Assembly (NCBI GenBank): GCA_937995595.1
Contig: CALKJW010000027.1
Coordinates: 1 to 64,000 of the forward strand
DNA length: 64,000 nucleotides
From: an uncultured Phycisphaerales bacterium
GTDB taxonomy: Bacteria; Planctomycetota; Phycisphaerae; Phycisphaerales; UBA1924
Direction: 5' to 3'
Positions 15,827 through 23,718 of this stretch are shown here, piece after piece. The first letter of the stretch is position 1, and each line of letters starts with the position of its first letter. The translations under genes were made by a program, and so were the position numbers. The notes beneath the pieces were generated by a model. It did not search any database, was not told where the DNA came from, and saw nothing but the letters and a program-made list of their open reading frames with translations.

Positions 15827-18580
15827 CTAGGCCTCGCCGCCGGACCGCAGCAGGCGGCGGACGGCCTTCTCCGCCTCGACGATCACCAGCACGGCGGCCC
15901 CCGCCGCGCCGATGCGCGCCCAGGCCTGCGCGTCCAGCGGCGCGGACCGGAACAGCGTGTTCATGAACGGGGCGTGCACGAACGCGGCCTGCAGCGCGGC
16001 CATCGCGCCGATGCCCGCCCACAACCAGCCGTTGCTGAACAGCGGGACCGCCCACGCCGGACGCAGCAGGGCGCGACTGCTGAACAGGTAGAACGCCTGG
16101 GCCACCACGATCGCCGTCACCGCGGCGGTCCGGGCCGAGGGCTCGCTCTCGCCCCGGGCCAGTTCCCAGTGGAACAGCCCGGCCGAGGCCACGCACAGCA
16201 GGATCGAAACCAGGCCCGAACGCATGAACAGTTCGAAGGTGAAGATGGGCTTGCGCGGGTCGCGCGGCGGGCGCGACATGAGGTCGGGCGCCTTGCTCTC
16301 GAACACCAGCGGGATGCCCAGCAGGACCGCGGTGGCCATGTTGACGTACAGCGCGTGCGTCGGGAGGATCGGCAGCGCGGTGCCCAGCGCCACGCCCGAG
16401 ACGATCACCAGCGCCTGCCCGCCGTTGGTCGGGAGCGTCCAGACGATGAACTTGACGAGGTTGTCGAAGACCGCTCGCCCCTCCTCGACCGCGGCGCGGA
16501 TCGACGCGAAGTTGTCGTCGGCCAGCACCATATCCGCCGCGTCCTTGGCCGCCTCGGTCCCCGAGAGGCCCATGGCCACGCCGATGTCGGCCTGCTTGAG
16601 GGCGGGCGCGTCGTTCACGCCGTCGCCGGTCATGGCGACGATGTGCCCGCGGCTCTGCAGCGCCTTGACGAGCCGGAGTTTCTGCTCGGGCGTCATGCGC
16701 GCAAAGACGGCGGTGGACTCGGCCTCGTCGGGCAGCCGGTCGTCGGGCACGGCCGCCATCTGCGCGCCGGTCAGCACGCGGGGCGTCTGCCCCGGCGCTT
16801 CGTTGTCGGCCGCGATGCCCATCATCGTGGCGATGGACGCGGCGGTCGCGCCGTGGTCGCCGGTGATCATCTTCACGCGGACGCCCGCCGCGCGGCACGC
16901 GGCGACGGCCCGCACCGCCTCCTCGCGCGGCGGGTCGAGCATGCCGACCAGACCGATGAACACCAGCTCGCGCGACGATTCCAGCGCGTGCGCGTCGAGC
17001 GTCGATTCGCCCGGCGCGGCGTCGCGCTGCGCCAAGGCCAGCACGCGCAGGCCCTGCGAGGCCAGGCGCGTCGCCGCGTCGTGCACCGCGCCCGCGTCGA
17101 GCGGGCCGGTGCGACCGTCGGGCAAGGCGGCGAGGTCGCACATGCCGAGCACGCGCTCGACCGAGCCCTTCACGCACACCAGCGGGGCGCGCCGGTCGAA
17201 GGCCTGCAGCGTGGCCATGTACTGCCGCTCCGACTCGAACGGCACCGCGCCGAGCCGGCGCGCGTGCGCCGCCGCGGCGTCGGCGTCGAGTTGCGCGTCG
17301 CCGAGTTTGCGGGCCGCGACCAGCAGCGCGCCCTCGGTGGGGTCGCCGTCGATGCGCCACGCGGCGGGCGGGCCGTCGCTCCGGTGCAGCGCGGCGTCGT
17401 TGCACAGCGCGCCGCAGCGGAGCAGGTCGGCCAGCGCCGGGTGCGCGCCGGGCTCGACGGGCCGCTCCTCGCCGGCGGCGCGGACCTGGCCCGCCGGGTC
17501 GTAGCCGGCGCCGGTGAACTCGTACGTTGCGCCGCCGACCCACGCCGCGCGCACGGTCATCTGGTTCTGCGTCAGCGTGCCGGTCTTGTCGGAACAGATG
17601 ACGGTGGTGCTGCCAAGGGCCTCGACCGCGGGCAGGCGGCGGATGACGGCGTTGCGCGCCGCCATGCGCCCGACGCCGATGGCCAGCATGACCGTCACCG
17701 CCGCGGGCAGGCCCTCGGGGATCGCGCTGACCGCCAGCGCGACCGAGGCCATGAACATCTCGACCGGGTCGTGCCCGCGCACGACGCCGACGAGGAACGA
17801 CGCCGCGGCGACGGCGAGGATGATCCACAGCAGGACCTTGCTGAACGAGGCGATCTTGCGCGTGAGCGGGGTGTCGAGGTCGTCCGCCGCGGCGATCATC
17901 TGGCTGATGCGTCCGACCTCGGTGGCGTCGGCGACGGCGACGACGACCCCCGCGCCCGTGCCGCGCGTGACGAGCGAGCCGGCGTAGAGCATGTTCCGCC
18001 GGTCGGCCAGTTGCGTGCCCGTGTCGAGCGCCTCGGGGCGCTTGGAAACGGGCTTGCTCTCGCCGGTGAGGGCCGATTCGTCGGCGTGCAGTTCGTGCGA
18101 CGCGAGCAGGCGCAGGTCGGCGGGCACGCGGTCGCCCGCCTCGGCCAGCACGACGTCGCCGACGACCAGGCCCGCGGCGTCGATTCGGATCCGACGGCCG
18201 TCGCGCCGGACCACCGCCTCCATCTTCATCGAGCGCGCCAGCGAGTCGATCGCCTTGACGGCGCGCGTCTCCTGCGCAAAGCCGATGAGCGCGTTGACGA
18301 GCACCACCGCGAAGATCACCGCGCTGTCGAGGTGCTCGCCCAGCGCCAGCGTGACGGCCGACGCGATCAGCAGAATGTAGATGAGCGGGGCGTGGAACTG
18401 CCGCAGCAGCCGCGACCACCACGGGCGCGGCCGGCGCGTCGAGATGACGTTCGGCCCGTCGCGCGCCAGACGCCGGGCCGCTTCTTCGGCGCTCAGGCCG
18501 CGCTGCGCATCGGACGACAGTTCGCGCACAACGTCCGCGGCGGGCATGGCGTGCCAGGCGCTTGTGCGGGCTTCGGGCAT
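15827..18580 (-). CDS. Cation-transporting P-type ATPase (Ca2+/IIA-like)
   Basis: 917-aa ion pump of the inner membrane. The order is N-terminal cation-ATPase domain (RGLSAEEAARRLARDGPN), actuator with TGES in ADESALTGESKPV, membrane motif SAIPEGLPAAVTVMLAIG (PEGL as in SERCA and related type II pumps), phosphorylation site ICSDKTGTLTQNQM near residue 330, nucleotide domain, hinge MTGDGVNDAPALKQADIGVAMG, and a C-terminal set of membrane helices. ATG 18580 has TATGCT 6 nt upstream and no Shine-Dalgarno, a leaderless pattern; an in-frame ATG at 18547 is possible. The PEGL motif favours Ca2+, but other monovalent or divalent cations cannot be excluded. Confidence 0.94.
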   Translation of the reverse strand: MPEARTSAWHAMPAADVVRELSSDAQRGLSAEEAARRLARDGPNVISTRRPRPWWSRLLRQFHAPLIYILLIASAVTLALGEHLDSAVIFAVVLVNALIGFAQETRAVKAIDSLARSMKMEAVVRRDGRRIRIDAAGLVVGDVVLAEAGDRVPADLRLLASHELHADESALTGESKPVSKRPEALDTGTQLADRRNMLYAGSLVTRGTGAGVVVAVADATEVGRISQMIAAADDLDTPLTRKIASFSKVLLWIILAVAAASFLVGVVRGHDPVEMFMASVALAVSAIPEGLPAAVTVMLAIGVGRMAARNAVIRRLPAVEALGSTTVICSDKTGTLTQNQMTVRAAWVGGATYEFTGAGYDPAGQVRAAGEERPVEPGAHPALADLLRCGALCNDAALHRSDGPPAAWRIDGDPTEGALLVAARKLGDAQLDADAAAAHARRLGAVPFESERQYMATLQAFDRRAPLVCVKGSVERVLGMCDLAALPDGRTGPLDAGAVHDAATRLASQGLRVLALAQRDAAPGESTLDAHALESSRELVFIGLVGMLDPPREEAVRAVAACRAAGVRVKMITGDHGATAASIATMMGIAADNEAPGQTPRVLTGAQMAAVPDDRLPDEAESTAVFARMTPEQKLRLVKALQSRGHIVAMTGDGVNDAPALKQADIGVAMGLSGTEAAKDAADMVLADDNFASIRAAVEEGRAVFDNLVKFIVWTLPTNGGQALVIVSGVALGTALPILPTHALYVNMATAVLLGIPLVFESKAPDLMSRPPRDPRKPIFTFELFMRSGLVSILLCVASAGLFHWELARGESEPSARTAAVTAIVVAQAFYLFSSRALLRPAWAVPLFSNGWLWAGIGAMAALQAAFVHAPFMNTLFRSAPLDAQAWARIGAAGAAVLVIVEAEKAVRRLLRSGGEA

Positions 18581-18586
18581 GCACCG

Positions 18587-18592
18587 AGCATA
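18587..18592 (-). promoter_or_regulatory. -10-like TATGCT for the P-type ATPase
   Basis: On the minus strand TATGCT ends 6 nt before ATG 18580, with no room for a Shine-Dalgarno leader. It pairs divergently with TATCAT at 18625-18630, so two promoters lie within 60 nt. Confidence 0.5.
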
Positions 18593-18624
18593 CTCCCGCT
18601 TCCCCGTTCCGTCGGCCCGGCACG

Positions 18625-18630
18625 TATCAT
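18625..18630 (+). promoter_or_regulatory. -10-like TATCAT for the small membrane protein
   Basis: TATCAT ends 8 nt before ATG 18639, supporting this start and a short or absent leader. Confidence 0.4.
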
Positions 18631-18638
18631 GCCGAACG

Positions 18639-18962
18639 ATGAGCCAGCCGAGCACGCCTTGGTGGGCCCGCGCGCTGACGGGCGCGATCGTCGGGCTGCT
18701 CGCCAGCGTGGCGCTGTGCGCGCTGGTCGCGGCGGTGGCGCTGGTCCTGACCTTGGTTTCGCCGGGGCTCGGCGTACCGCGGATCTGGCGCGCCGCCGCG
18801 GCGGTCATGATCCTGACGGCGATCGCGGGCGTGGCTCGATTGGTCTGGCGCTCGGTGACGAGTCCGCCGCGTTCCCCGACTGCGCTCAAACCGCCGCCGC
18901 GTGACGCTCCGCGCCGAACCACGTCCGACCCAGCCACAGCGAGACGTGCACAAGGCCGATGA
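18639..18962 (+). CDS. Small hypothetical membrane protein
   Basis: 107-aa protein with two clear hydrophobic segments ([20 protein letters not shown]...VALVLTLV and [22 protein letters not shown]), then a charged proline/arginine-rich tail. TATCAT 8 nt upstream supports ATG 18639. The last 77 nt overlap the 3' end of acr3 on the opposite strand, so the tail may be longer than in relatives. No family was recognised. It lies between the ATPase and the arsenic operon, on the strand opposite to both. Confidence 0.5.
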   Translation: MSQPSTPWWARALTGAIVGLLASVALCALVAAVALVLTLVSPGLGVPRIWRAAAAVMILTAIAGVARLVWRSVTSPPRSPTALKPPPRDAPRRTTSDPATARRAQGR

Positions 18963-19992
18963 GCGCGGGCACCTCGACCAGCGGCCCGACCACCGCCGCG
19001 AACGCCACGCCGCTGCCAAGTCCGAAGACCGCGATCGCCACGGCGATGGCCAGGTCGAAGTTGTTGCCGCTGGCGGTGAAGGCGAGCGTCGCGCAGCGCT
19101 CGTAGTCGGCGCCGGCCCTGCGCGCCAGCCAGAAACTGACGAAGAACATGACGCCGAAGTACAGCCCCAGCGGCACGGCGATGCGGACAAGGTCGAGCGG
19201 CAGGCGCACGATGGCGTCGCCCTTGAGGCTGAACATCGCGACGATGGTGAAAAGCAGCGCGACCAACGTGACGGGCGCGACCCGAGGCACGAACACGCGG
19301 GTGTACCACTCCTCGCCCTTGATCGGCCGGAGCACCAGCCGCGTGAGCATGCCCGCCGCGAACGGGACGCCGAGGTAGATCACCACGCTCCGGAAGACCT
19401 CGCCGATGGAGACCGGCACGACCGAGCCCTGCAGGCCGAAGAGCGGCGGCAGGACCGTGATGAACAGCCACGCGTAGACGCTGAAGAACAGCACCTGGAA
19501 GATGCTGTTGAAGGCGACCAGCCCCGCCGCGTACTCGGCGCTGCCTCTGGCCAGGTCGTTCCACACCAGCACCATGGCGATGCACCGCGCCAGGCCGACG
19601 AGGATCAGGCCCGTCATGTACTCGGGCTTGTCGGCCAGCAGCAGCGCGGCCAGCGCGAACATGAGCAGCGGGCCGACGATCCAGTTCTGCACCAGCGAGA
19701 TGCCGAGGATCTTCCAGTCGCGGAACACGCGCGGCAGTTCCTCGTAGCGCACCTTGGCCAGCGGCGGGTACATCATCAGGATCAGGCCGACGGCGATGGG
19801 GATGTTGGTCGTGCCGACCGAAGCGCGGTCGAGCAGGCCCGCCGCGCCGGGCACCAGCCGGCCGATGGCCACGCCCGCGCCCATCGCCAGAAAGATCCAC
19901 AGCGTGAGGTAGCGGTCGAGGAACGACAGGCGCGTTGCGCGGCAGGGCTGGCACGAAGACGCTCGCGGTTGAGGCTCCGGCTCGGCCCTCAT
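18886..19992 (-). CDS. acr3: ACR3-family arsenite efflux transporter
   Basis: 368-aa inner-membrane arsenite [As(III)] exporter of the Acr3 type, with about ten hydrophobic segments. Recognisable pieces are [61 protein letters not shown] and [20 protein letters not shown]; the last carries the cysteine known to be essential in Acr3 proteins. The first 20 residues are an extra cysteine-containing extension (SSCQPCRA). It starts 1 nt after the stop of the DF family gene and is the last gene of the ars operon. It completes the arsenate-to-arsenite-to-export path. Confidence 0.95.
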   Translation of the reverse strand: MRAEPEPQPRASSCQPCRATRLSFLDRYLTLWIFLAMGAGVAIGRLVPGAAGLLDRASVGTTNIPIAVGLILMMYPPLAKVRYEELPRVFRDWKILGISLVQNWIVGPLLMFALAALLLADKPEYMTGLILVGLARCIAMVLVWNDLARGSAEYAAGLVAFNSIFQVLFFSVYAWLFITVLPPLFGLQGSVVPVSIGEVFRSVVIYLGVPFAAGMLTRLVLRPIKGEEWYTRVFVPRVAPVTLVALLFTIVAMFSLKGDAIVRLPLDLVRIAVPLGLYFGVMFFVSFWLARRAGADYERCATLAFTASGNNFDLAIAVAIAVFGLGSGVAFAAVVGPLVEVPALIGLVHVSLWLGRTWFGAERHAAAV

Positions 19993-19993
19993 A

Positions 19994-20299
19994 TCATCGC
20001 TCCTCCGCGGCGCGTCGGAGCGCGCGGACCATCTCGGCCGCGCCCGGTACGCCGCCCGCGTAGACGCGGCAACTCATCTCCGCGCCGCTCGGGGTCGGCT
20101 CGCCGAAGACCTCGCGTCCGTCGAGCAGGACCGACGGCGATCCGTACCCCCGGCGCAGATCATCCGGCGGCAGGGTTTCCTGATTGACCATCGACAGCCG
20201 CCAGCCCGCGCCCAGCGCGACGATCGCCTGCTCGGTGTTGCGTTGCAGAACCTGAACGGTCGGGCACCCTTCGAAGTAGACGAGTTCGACGTGCTTCAT
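19994..20299 (-). CDS. DF family (seleno)protein-like thioredoxin-fold protein
   Basis: 101-aa protein with an N-terminal [10 protein letters not shown] motif, the C-P pair in a thioredoxin-like first strand and helix, and a later [15 protein letters not shown] that matches the cis-proline strand of thioredoxin folds. This arrangement is typical of small DF family (seleno)proteins often found in arsenic and mercury loci; here the redox residue is cysteine (TGC), not selenocysteine. GGGAG lies 6 nt before ATG 20299. A longer in-frame frame from 20404 would add a cysteine-rich leader and is less likely. Its place between arsM and acr3 suggests a role in thiol or metalloid chemistry, unproven. 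Confidence 0.8.
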   Translation of the reverse strand: MKHVELVYFEGCPTVQVLQRNTEQAIVALGAGWRLSMVNQETLPPDDLRRGYGSPSVLLDGREVFGEPTPSGAEMSCRVYAGGVPGAAEMVRALRRAAEER

Positions 20300-20407
20300 G
20301 TGTGTCTCCCGTGCGGCAGGCGCAGACGACGGGCCGGCGCACCCGGCACTGACAACAAGCGGCAGGATGCACGCCGCCGGGCTCCTTCGATTCGCAGTGA
20401 TCATCGG

Positions 20408-21442
20408 TCAAGTCCTCTTTCGCGCCGCGATGTCGAGGCTGGTGATGTAGTCGCCGGGCTTGGCGCCCGCCGGCAGCGCGTCGATGATCCTGCGGTACAG
20501 CGGGTCCTGCCAGTCGGTCATGGCGTCGATGTATCCGGGCTTGGGCGTGAGCACGATGTCCGTCAGCCCCGCCGCCTGCATCTGCGCGCGCGTCTCCTCC
20601 ACCAGCGCCGCGCCCGCGACGCACCCGATCAGCGCCTCGACGTCGGCCCGGACCGCCTCGGGCAAGGGGCGCAGCAACGCCAGGTCCGAGACCGCGACCC
20701 GCCCGCCGGGCTTGAGCACGCGCGCGATCTCGCGCCACACCCGCGGCTTGTCGGTCGAGAGGTTCAGCACGCAGTTGCTGATCACCACGTCCGCCGTCGC
20801 GTCCGCCACCGGCAGGTTCTCGATCTCGCCGAGCCGGAACTCGACGTTGCTCAGCCCCGACTGCTTGGTGTACGCGGCGATGTTCTTCCGCGCCTTGCTC
20901 AGCATGTCCGGCGTCATGTCGACGCCGATCACGCGGCCGGTCGGGCCGACCTTGGGCCCGGCGACGAAGCAGTCGAACCCGCCGCCCGAGCCGAGGTCGA
21001 TCACCACCTCGCCGGGCCGGAGCGCGGCGATGGCCGTCGGGTTGCCGCACGACAGGCCCATGTTCGCGCTCTCGGGCGTCGCGGCCAGGTCGCTCGGCGA
21101 GTACCCGATCGCCGCGGCGAGTTGCTCGGGCGAGAACGTCGCCGGGCCGCAGCACCCGCCGCCGGCCTGCGACCCGCCGCAGCAGCCGGAGGAGGACTTC
21201 GCCGGTGCGGCCGTCGCGCTCCCGCCTGCGCCGAGTTGCGCCCCGGACCAGCCGCCGCTGCGCGCGATCTGGCCGTAGCCCTCGCGCACCTTCTCGCGCA
21301 CGGCGTCCGCCGCGGCTTCATCGATCGGGCTCTGCGTTGCGCCGGCCGCCGCGGCGTTTCGCACGCTCTCTACGCCGCAGCAGGTCGGGCCGCAGCCGCA
21401 GGAGGCCGTGTCGTTGTTCGTGCTTGTCGTGGTCGTGTTCAT
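20408..21442 (-). CDS. arsM: Arsenite S-adenosylmethionine methyltransferase
   Basis: 344-aa cytoplasmic enzyme methylating As(III). The SAM site is VIDLGSGGGFDCFVAGPKVG, followed by GVDMTPDMLSKAR and the family hallmark VISNCVLNLSTDKPRVWREIARVLKPGGR. Cysteines expected for arsenic binding are in MGLSCGNPTA and EALIGCVAG. In addition the N-terminus is unusually rich in cysteine pairs: SCGCGPTCCG near residue 17 and SGCCGGSQAGGGCCGP near 85. The first extends beyond usual ArsM N-termini and could bind or sense metalloid. ATG 21442 is preferred over a longer frame from 21550. Second to last but two in the operon, between arsC and the DF family gene. Confidence 0.93.
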   Translation of the reverse strand: MNTTTTSTNNDTASCGCGPTCCGVESVRNAAAAGATQSPIDEAAADAVREKVREGYGQIARSGGWSGAQLGAGGSATAAPAKSSSGCCGGSQAGGGCCGPATFSPEQLAAAIGYSPSDLAATPESANMGLSCGNPTAIAALRPGEVVIDLGSGGGFDCFVAGPKVGPTGRVIGVDMTPDMLSKARKNIAAYTKQSGLSNVEFRLGEIENLPVADATADVVISNCVLNLSTDKPRVWREIARVLKPGGRVAVSDLALLRPLPEAVRADVEALIGCVAGAALVEETRAQMQAAGLTDIVLTPKPGYIDAMTDWQDPLYRRIIDALPAGAKPGDYITSLDIAARKRT

Positions 21443-21558
21443 GATCGTGGACCTTTCGTGGTTCTTCGTCCTTGGCCCCACCCCGAAGCCTCGCCCCCTC
21501 GCTATCCCACTTCCTCGCGTTCTCACGCACGTGCGAAACTCGTGCGACACTCAGGCAG

Positions 21559-22008
21559 TCAGCCCAACCCAATCGCTCCCGGCAGTGTTTCGACATAGGC
21601 CCGGATCTCGTCGCGCACGCGCCGGTAGTGCGCCATCGCTTCTTCGTCGCTCGCCGCGCCCTTGGCCAGCCGCGGCGGGTCGTCGAACCCCGCGTGCACG
21701 ACCCGCGCGCCGGGAATGACCGGGCAGGCCTCGTGCGCCGAGTCGCACACGGTCACCACCACGTCGAACTTCACACCCCTGGCGGCAAGGTCCTGGGGCG
21801 TCTTGGAGGTGTGCCGCGAGATGTCGATGCCGACCTCGGCCATCGCGCGCACGGCCAGCGGGTTCAGGCCGTGCGGGTTGGTGCCGGCGGAGTGCGCCTC
21901 GATCCTGTCGCCGCGGAGCGCGCGGGCGAAACCCTCGGCCATCTGGCTGCGGCACGAGTTGCCCGTGCACAGGAAGAGCACGCTGGGTTTGCGTCGCGGC
22001 TCAGCCAC
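21559..22008 (-). CDS. arsC: Thioredoxin-type arsenate reductase
   Basis: 149-aa low-molecular-weight phosphatase-fold arsenate reductase that converts As(V) to As(III). The P-loop VLFLCTGNSCRSQMAEG (C-x5-R) and the redox pair in VVTVCDSAHEACPVIPG (two cysteines seven residues apart) identify the thioredoxin-coupled class, as in Staphylococcus ArsC, not the glutaredoxin class. The DP loop corresponds to HAGFDDPPRLAKG. It overlaps arsR by 8 nt and is followed by arsM after about 115 nt. Confidence 0.95.
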   Translation of the reverse strand: MAEPRRKPSVLFLCTGNSCRSQMAEGFARALRGDRIEAHSAGTNPHGLNPLAVRAMAEVGIDISRHTSKTPQDLAARGVKFDVVVTVCDSAHEACPVIPGARVVHAGFDDPPRLAKGAASDEEAMAHYRRVRDEIRAYVETLPGAIGLG

Positions 22009-22423
22009 AGCACCCCCCTTTGCCGCGGCCTTCGCCGCACGCGCCGTCGGGACAGCAGGCGTCGATCGCGTCGGCCAGCGCGCGGAGTTTGTCGCTCAGC
22101 CCGGTGAACCGCACGCGGTAGAAGACCGTGCGCCCCTGCTTGGTCGATCCCAGCACGCCCGCGTCGGCCAGTTGCGACAGGTGCCGCGAGACGACCGACA
22201 GATCGACCCTGCAGCACTCGGCGACCTCGCCGACCGAGCAGGCCCGGCCGCACTTGGCCAGGCAGGCGAGCAGGCTCACCCGCGTGGGGTCGCACAGGGC
22301 CTTGAACAGGTCTGGGTCGAGCAGCGCGTCGAGGGGGGACTTCCTCGCCGCGGCCTGCCTGGGCGTGGCGGGGCGGCGGGCGGCTTTGCGGGCGGGCGCG
22401 GATCGCTTGTGTACTTGCACCAT
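22001..22423 (-). CDS. arsR: ArsR/SmtB-family metalloid-responsive repressor
   Basis: 140-aa winged-helix repressor. After a basic/alanine-rich extension of about 28 residues the ArsR fold begins at LLDPDLFKALCDPTRVSLLACLAKCGRACSVGEVAECCRVDLSVVSRHLSQL, and wing residues TVFYRV follow. Cysteines in the recognition region (ECCRVDLS, CGRACS) fit an As(III) site, and the C-terminus has several more (DACCPDGACGEG, GGCCG). ATG 22423 lies inside a palindrome and directly after a promoter, so the mRNA is probably leaderless and autoregulated. It overlaps arsC by 8 nt. Confidence 0.94.
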   Translation of the reverse strand: MVQVHKRSAPARKAARRPATPRQAAARKSPLDALLDPDLFKALCDPTRVSLLACLAKCGRACSVGEVAECCRVDLSVVSRHLSQLADAGVLGSTKQGRTVFYRVRFTGLSDKLRALADAIDACCPDGACGEGRGKGGCCG

Positions 22424-22458
22424 AATGCAAGTATTGGCCGCCGCCCGTGCTGTGTCAA
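22412..22458 (-). promoter_or_regulatory. ars promoter and palindromic ArsR operator overlapping the arsR start codon
   Basis: On the minus strand an exact TTGACA (22458-22453) is followed after 17 nt by AATACT (22435-22430). Transcription would start at about 22424-22423, at the arsR ATG. The perfect 8-bp inverted repeat TACTTGCA/TGCAAGTA (22412-22419 and 22426-22433, 6-nt spacer) spans the -10 end and the start codon, as expected for an ArsR-blocked promoter. Confidence 0.8.
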
Positions 22459-22480
22459 GCCGCGCCCGCGGCACGCCCGG

Positions 22481-23494
22481 TTACGTCATCCACCCCAGTT
22501 TCACGCCCACCAGCAGCCCGACCGTGAGCAGCGCGAACACCGCGCACGCCGCCTGGAAGGGCCGGTCGCGCGTCGCCAGTTCCGTCGGGTCGTCGTACAC
22601 CCCGCGCTCGATGAGGACGATGCACCGCAGCAGGCCGTAGGTCGCTGGCAGGATCGTCAGCCACAGCAGGTTGAAGCCGATGGTGTAGGTCTTGCTCTGC
22701 GAGACCACGTAGTCGGAGTAACTCAGGAGCGTGGCCACGCCGGTGACGACGACCGACATGCGCAGGAAGTCGTCGGTGTAGAGCGCGTGCACGTCGCGGG
22801 CCGCCGCGGCGTCGGCCCCGAGCGTCCGCCGCTCGCCCAGGCGCTTGCCCAGCGCCAGGAACATCGAGACAAAGAAGGTGCAACTCAGCAGCCACGGCGA
22901 GGGCGCGACGCCCACCGCCGCGCACCCGCCCAGCACCCGCAGCACAAACCCCATCGCCAGGCTCACCACGTCGAGCACGGTGGCCCGCTTGAAGAACAGC
23001 GAATAGAGCACCGTGTTCGCCGCGTACAGCAGCACGCACAGGCCCAGCAGGCCCTGGCTCAGGCGCTGGTGGTCCGCGGCCTGTTCGCCGCCTGGGACCA
23101 GCAGCACAGCGCCCAGCGCCAACGCGCCCAGCACGCCGGCGTACAGCCGCGCCGCGCCGGCGTTCACGCGCCCCGAGGCGATGGGCCGCCGGCTCTTGCG
23201 CGGGTGAGCGCGGTCGAGTTCGCGGTCGCGCAGGTCGTTGACCACGTACCCCGCGCTGGCCGCAAAGCCGAACGCCAGCACCGCCCCCGCCGCGCCCTGC
23301 GCCGCTTCGAGCCAGTCCGACGCGCCGGTGTTGTGCCGGGCCAGATCGGCCAGGCCGTAGAGCGGCCCGACAAGCACGAAGCCGCCCTTGACCCACTGCT
23401 TGGGCCGCGCCAGGCGGACCAGGTCGCGCGCAAGGCCCGGTGCCGGTGCTGCGGCCGCGGCGACAGGCGCGATTGGCTGAGGGTCGGGGCTCAT
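22481..23494 (-). CDS. UbiA-family prenyltransferase (decaprenyl-phosphate phosphoribosyltransferase-like)
   Basis: 337-aa multi-pass membrane enzyme of the UbiA superfamily. The first aspartate motif is VVNDLRDRELDRAHPRKSRRP (N-D-x2-D-x3-D), and LARPKQWVKGGFVLVGPLYG at the N-terminus matches 5-phosphoribosyl-1-PP:polyprenyl-phosphate transferases (Rv3806c type). A second acidic region is DAAAARDVHALYTDDFLRMS. Such enzymes make decaprenylphosphoryl-ribose, the precursor of decaprenylphosphoryl-arabinose. ATG 23494 was chosen because upstream sequence is not homologous-looking; TAGACT lies 11 nt before it. The neighbouring surface-polysaccharide genes support a role in glycan precursor synthesis. 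Confidence 0.88.
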   Translation of the reverse strand: MSPDPQPIAPVAAAAAPAPGLARDLVRLARPKQWVKGGFVLVGPLYGLADLARHNTGASDWLEAAQGAAGAVLAFGFAASAGYVVNDLRDRELDRAHPRKSRRPIASGRVNAGAARLYAGVLGALALGAVLLVPGGEQAADHQRLSQGLLGLCVLLYAANTVLYSLFFKRATVLDVVSLAMGFVLRVLGGCAAVGVAPSPWLLSCTFFVSMFLALGKRLGERRTLGADAAAARDVHALYTDDFLRMSVVVTGVATLLSYSDYVVSQSKTYTIGFNLLWLTILPATYGLLRCIVLIERGVYDDPTELATRDRPFQAACAVFALLTVGLLVGVKLGWMT

Positions 23495-23718
23495 CGGCGG
23501 TCGCGAGTCTATCGGATGGATGCCCAACGGCGTCCATACGGCTTGCAACGTCGGCGGGATCGGCGGCGGGCCAGCGCCGCGCACAAAGTGCGCGAACGGG
23601 CCGGATGAACAGGGACCTGCTCCGGCCCGGCAACACTTCTGCTGGTGCGAACGACCGCAGCACGGTGCGCGTAGTGCCGATCGGCCGATGCACTTGGCTC
23701 GCACGCCCTTGTTCCGAG

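Noticed and set aside
12593-18904. 2103-codon open frame on the plus strand
   Set aside because: It is antisense to the metalloprotease and the P-type ATPase, both of which have full domain motifs. Arg/Ala/Gly/His-rich repeats of this kind arise when a GC-biased gene is read backwards.
15827-19954. 1375-codon frame joining ATPase and acr3 region
   Set aside because: Upstream of 18580 it is a shadow of acr3 in another frame.
20300-20404. Lipoprotein leader on the DF family protein
   Set aside because: The longer frame has SAGC without a proper lipobox, and GGGAG before ATG 20299 supports the shorter, cytoplasmic form.
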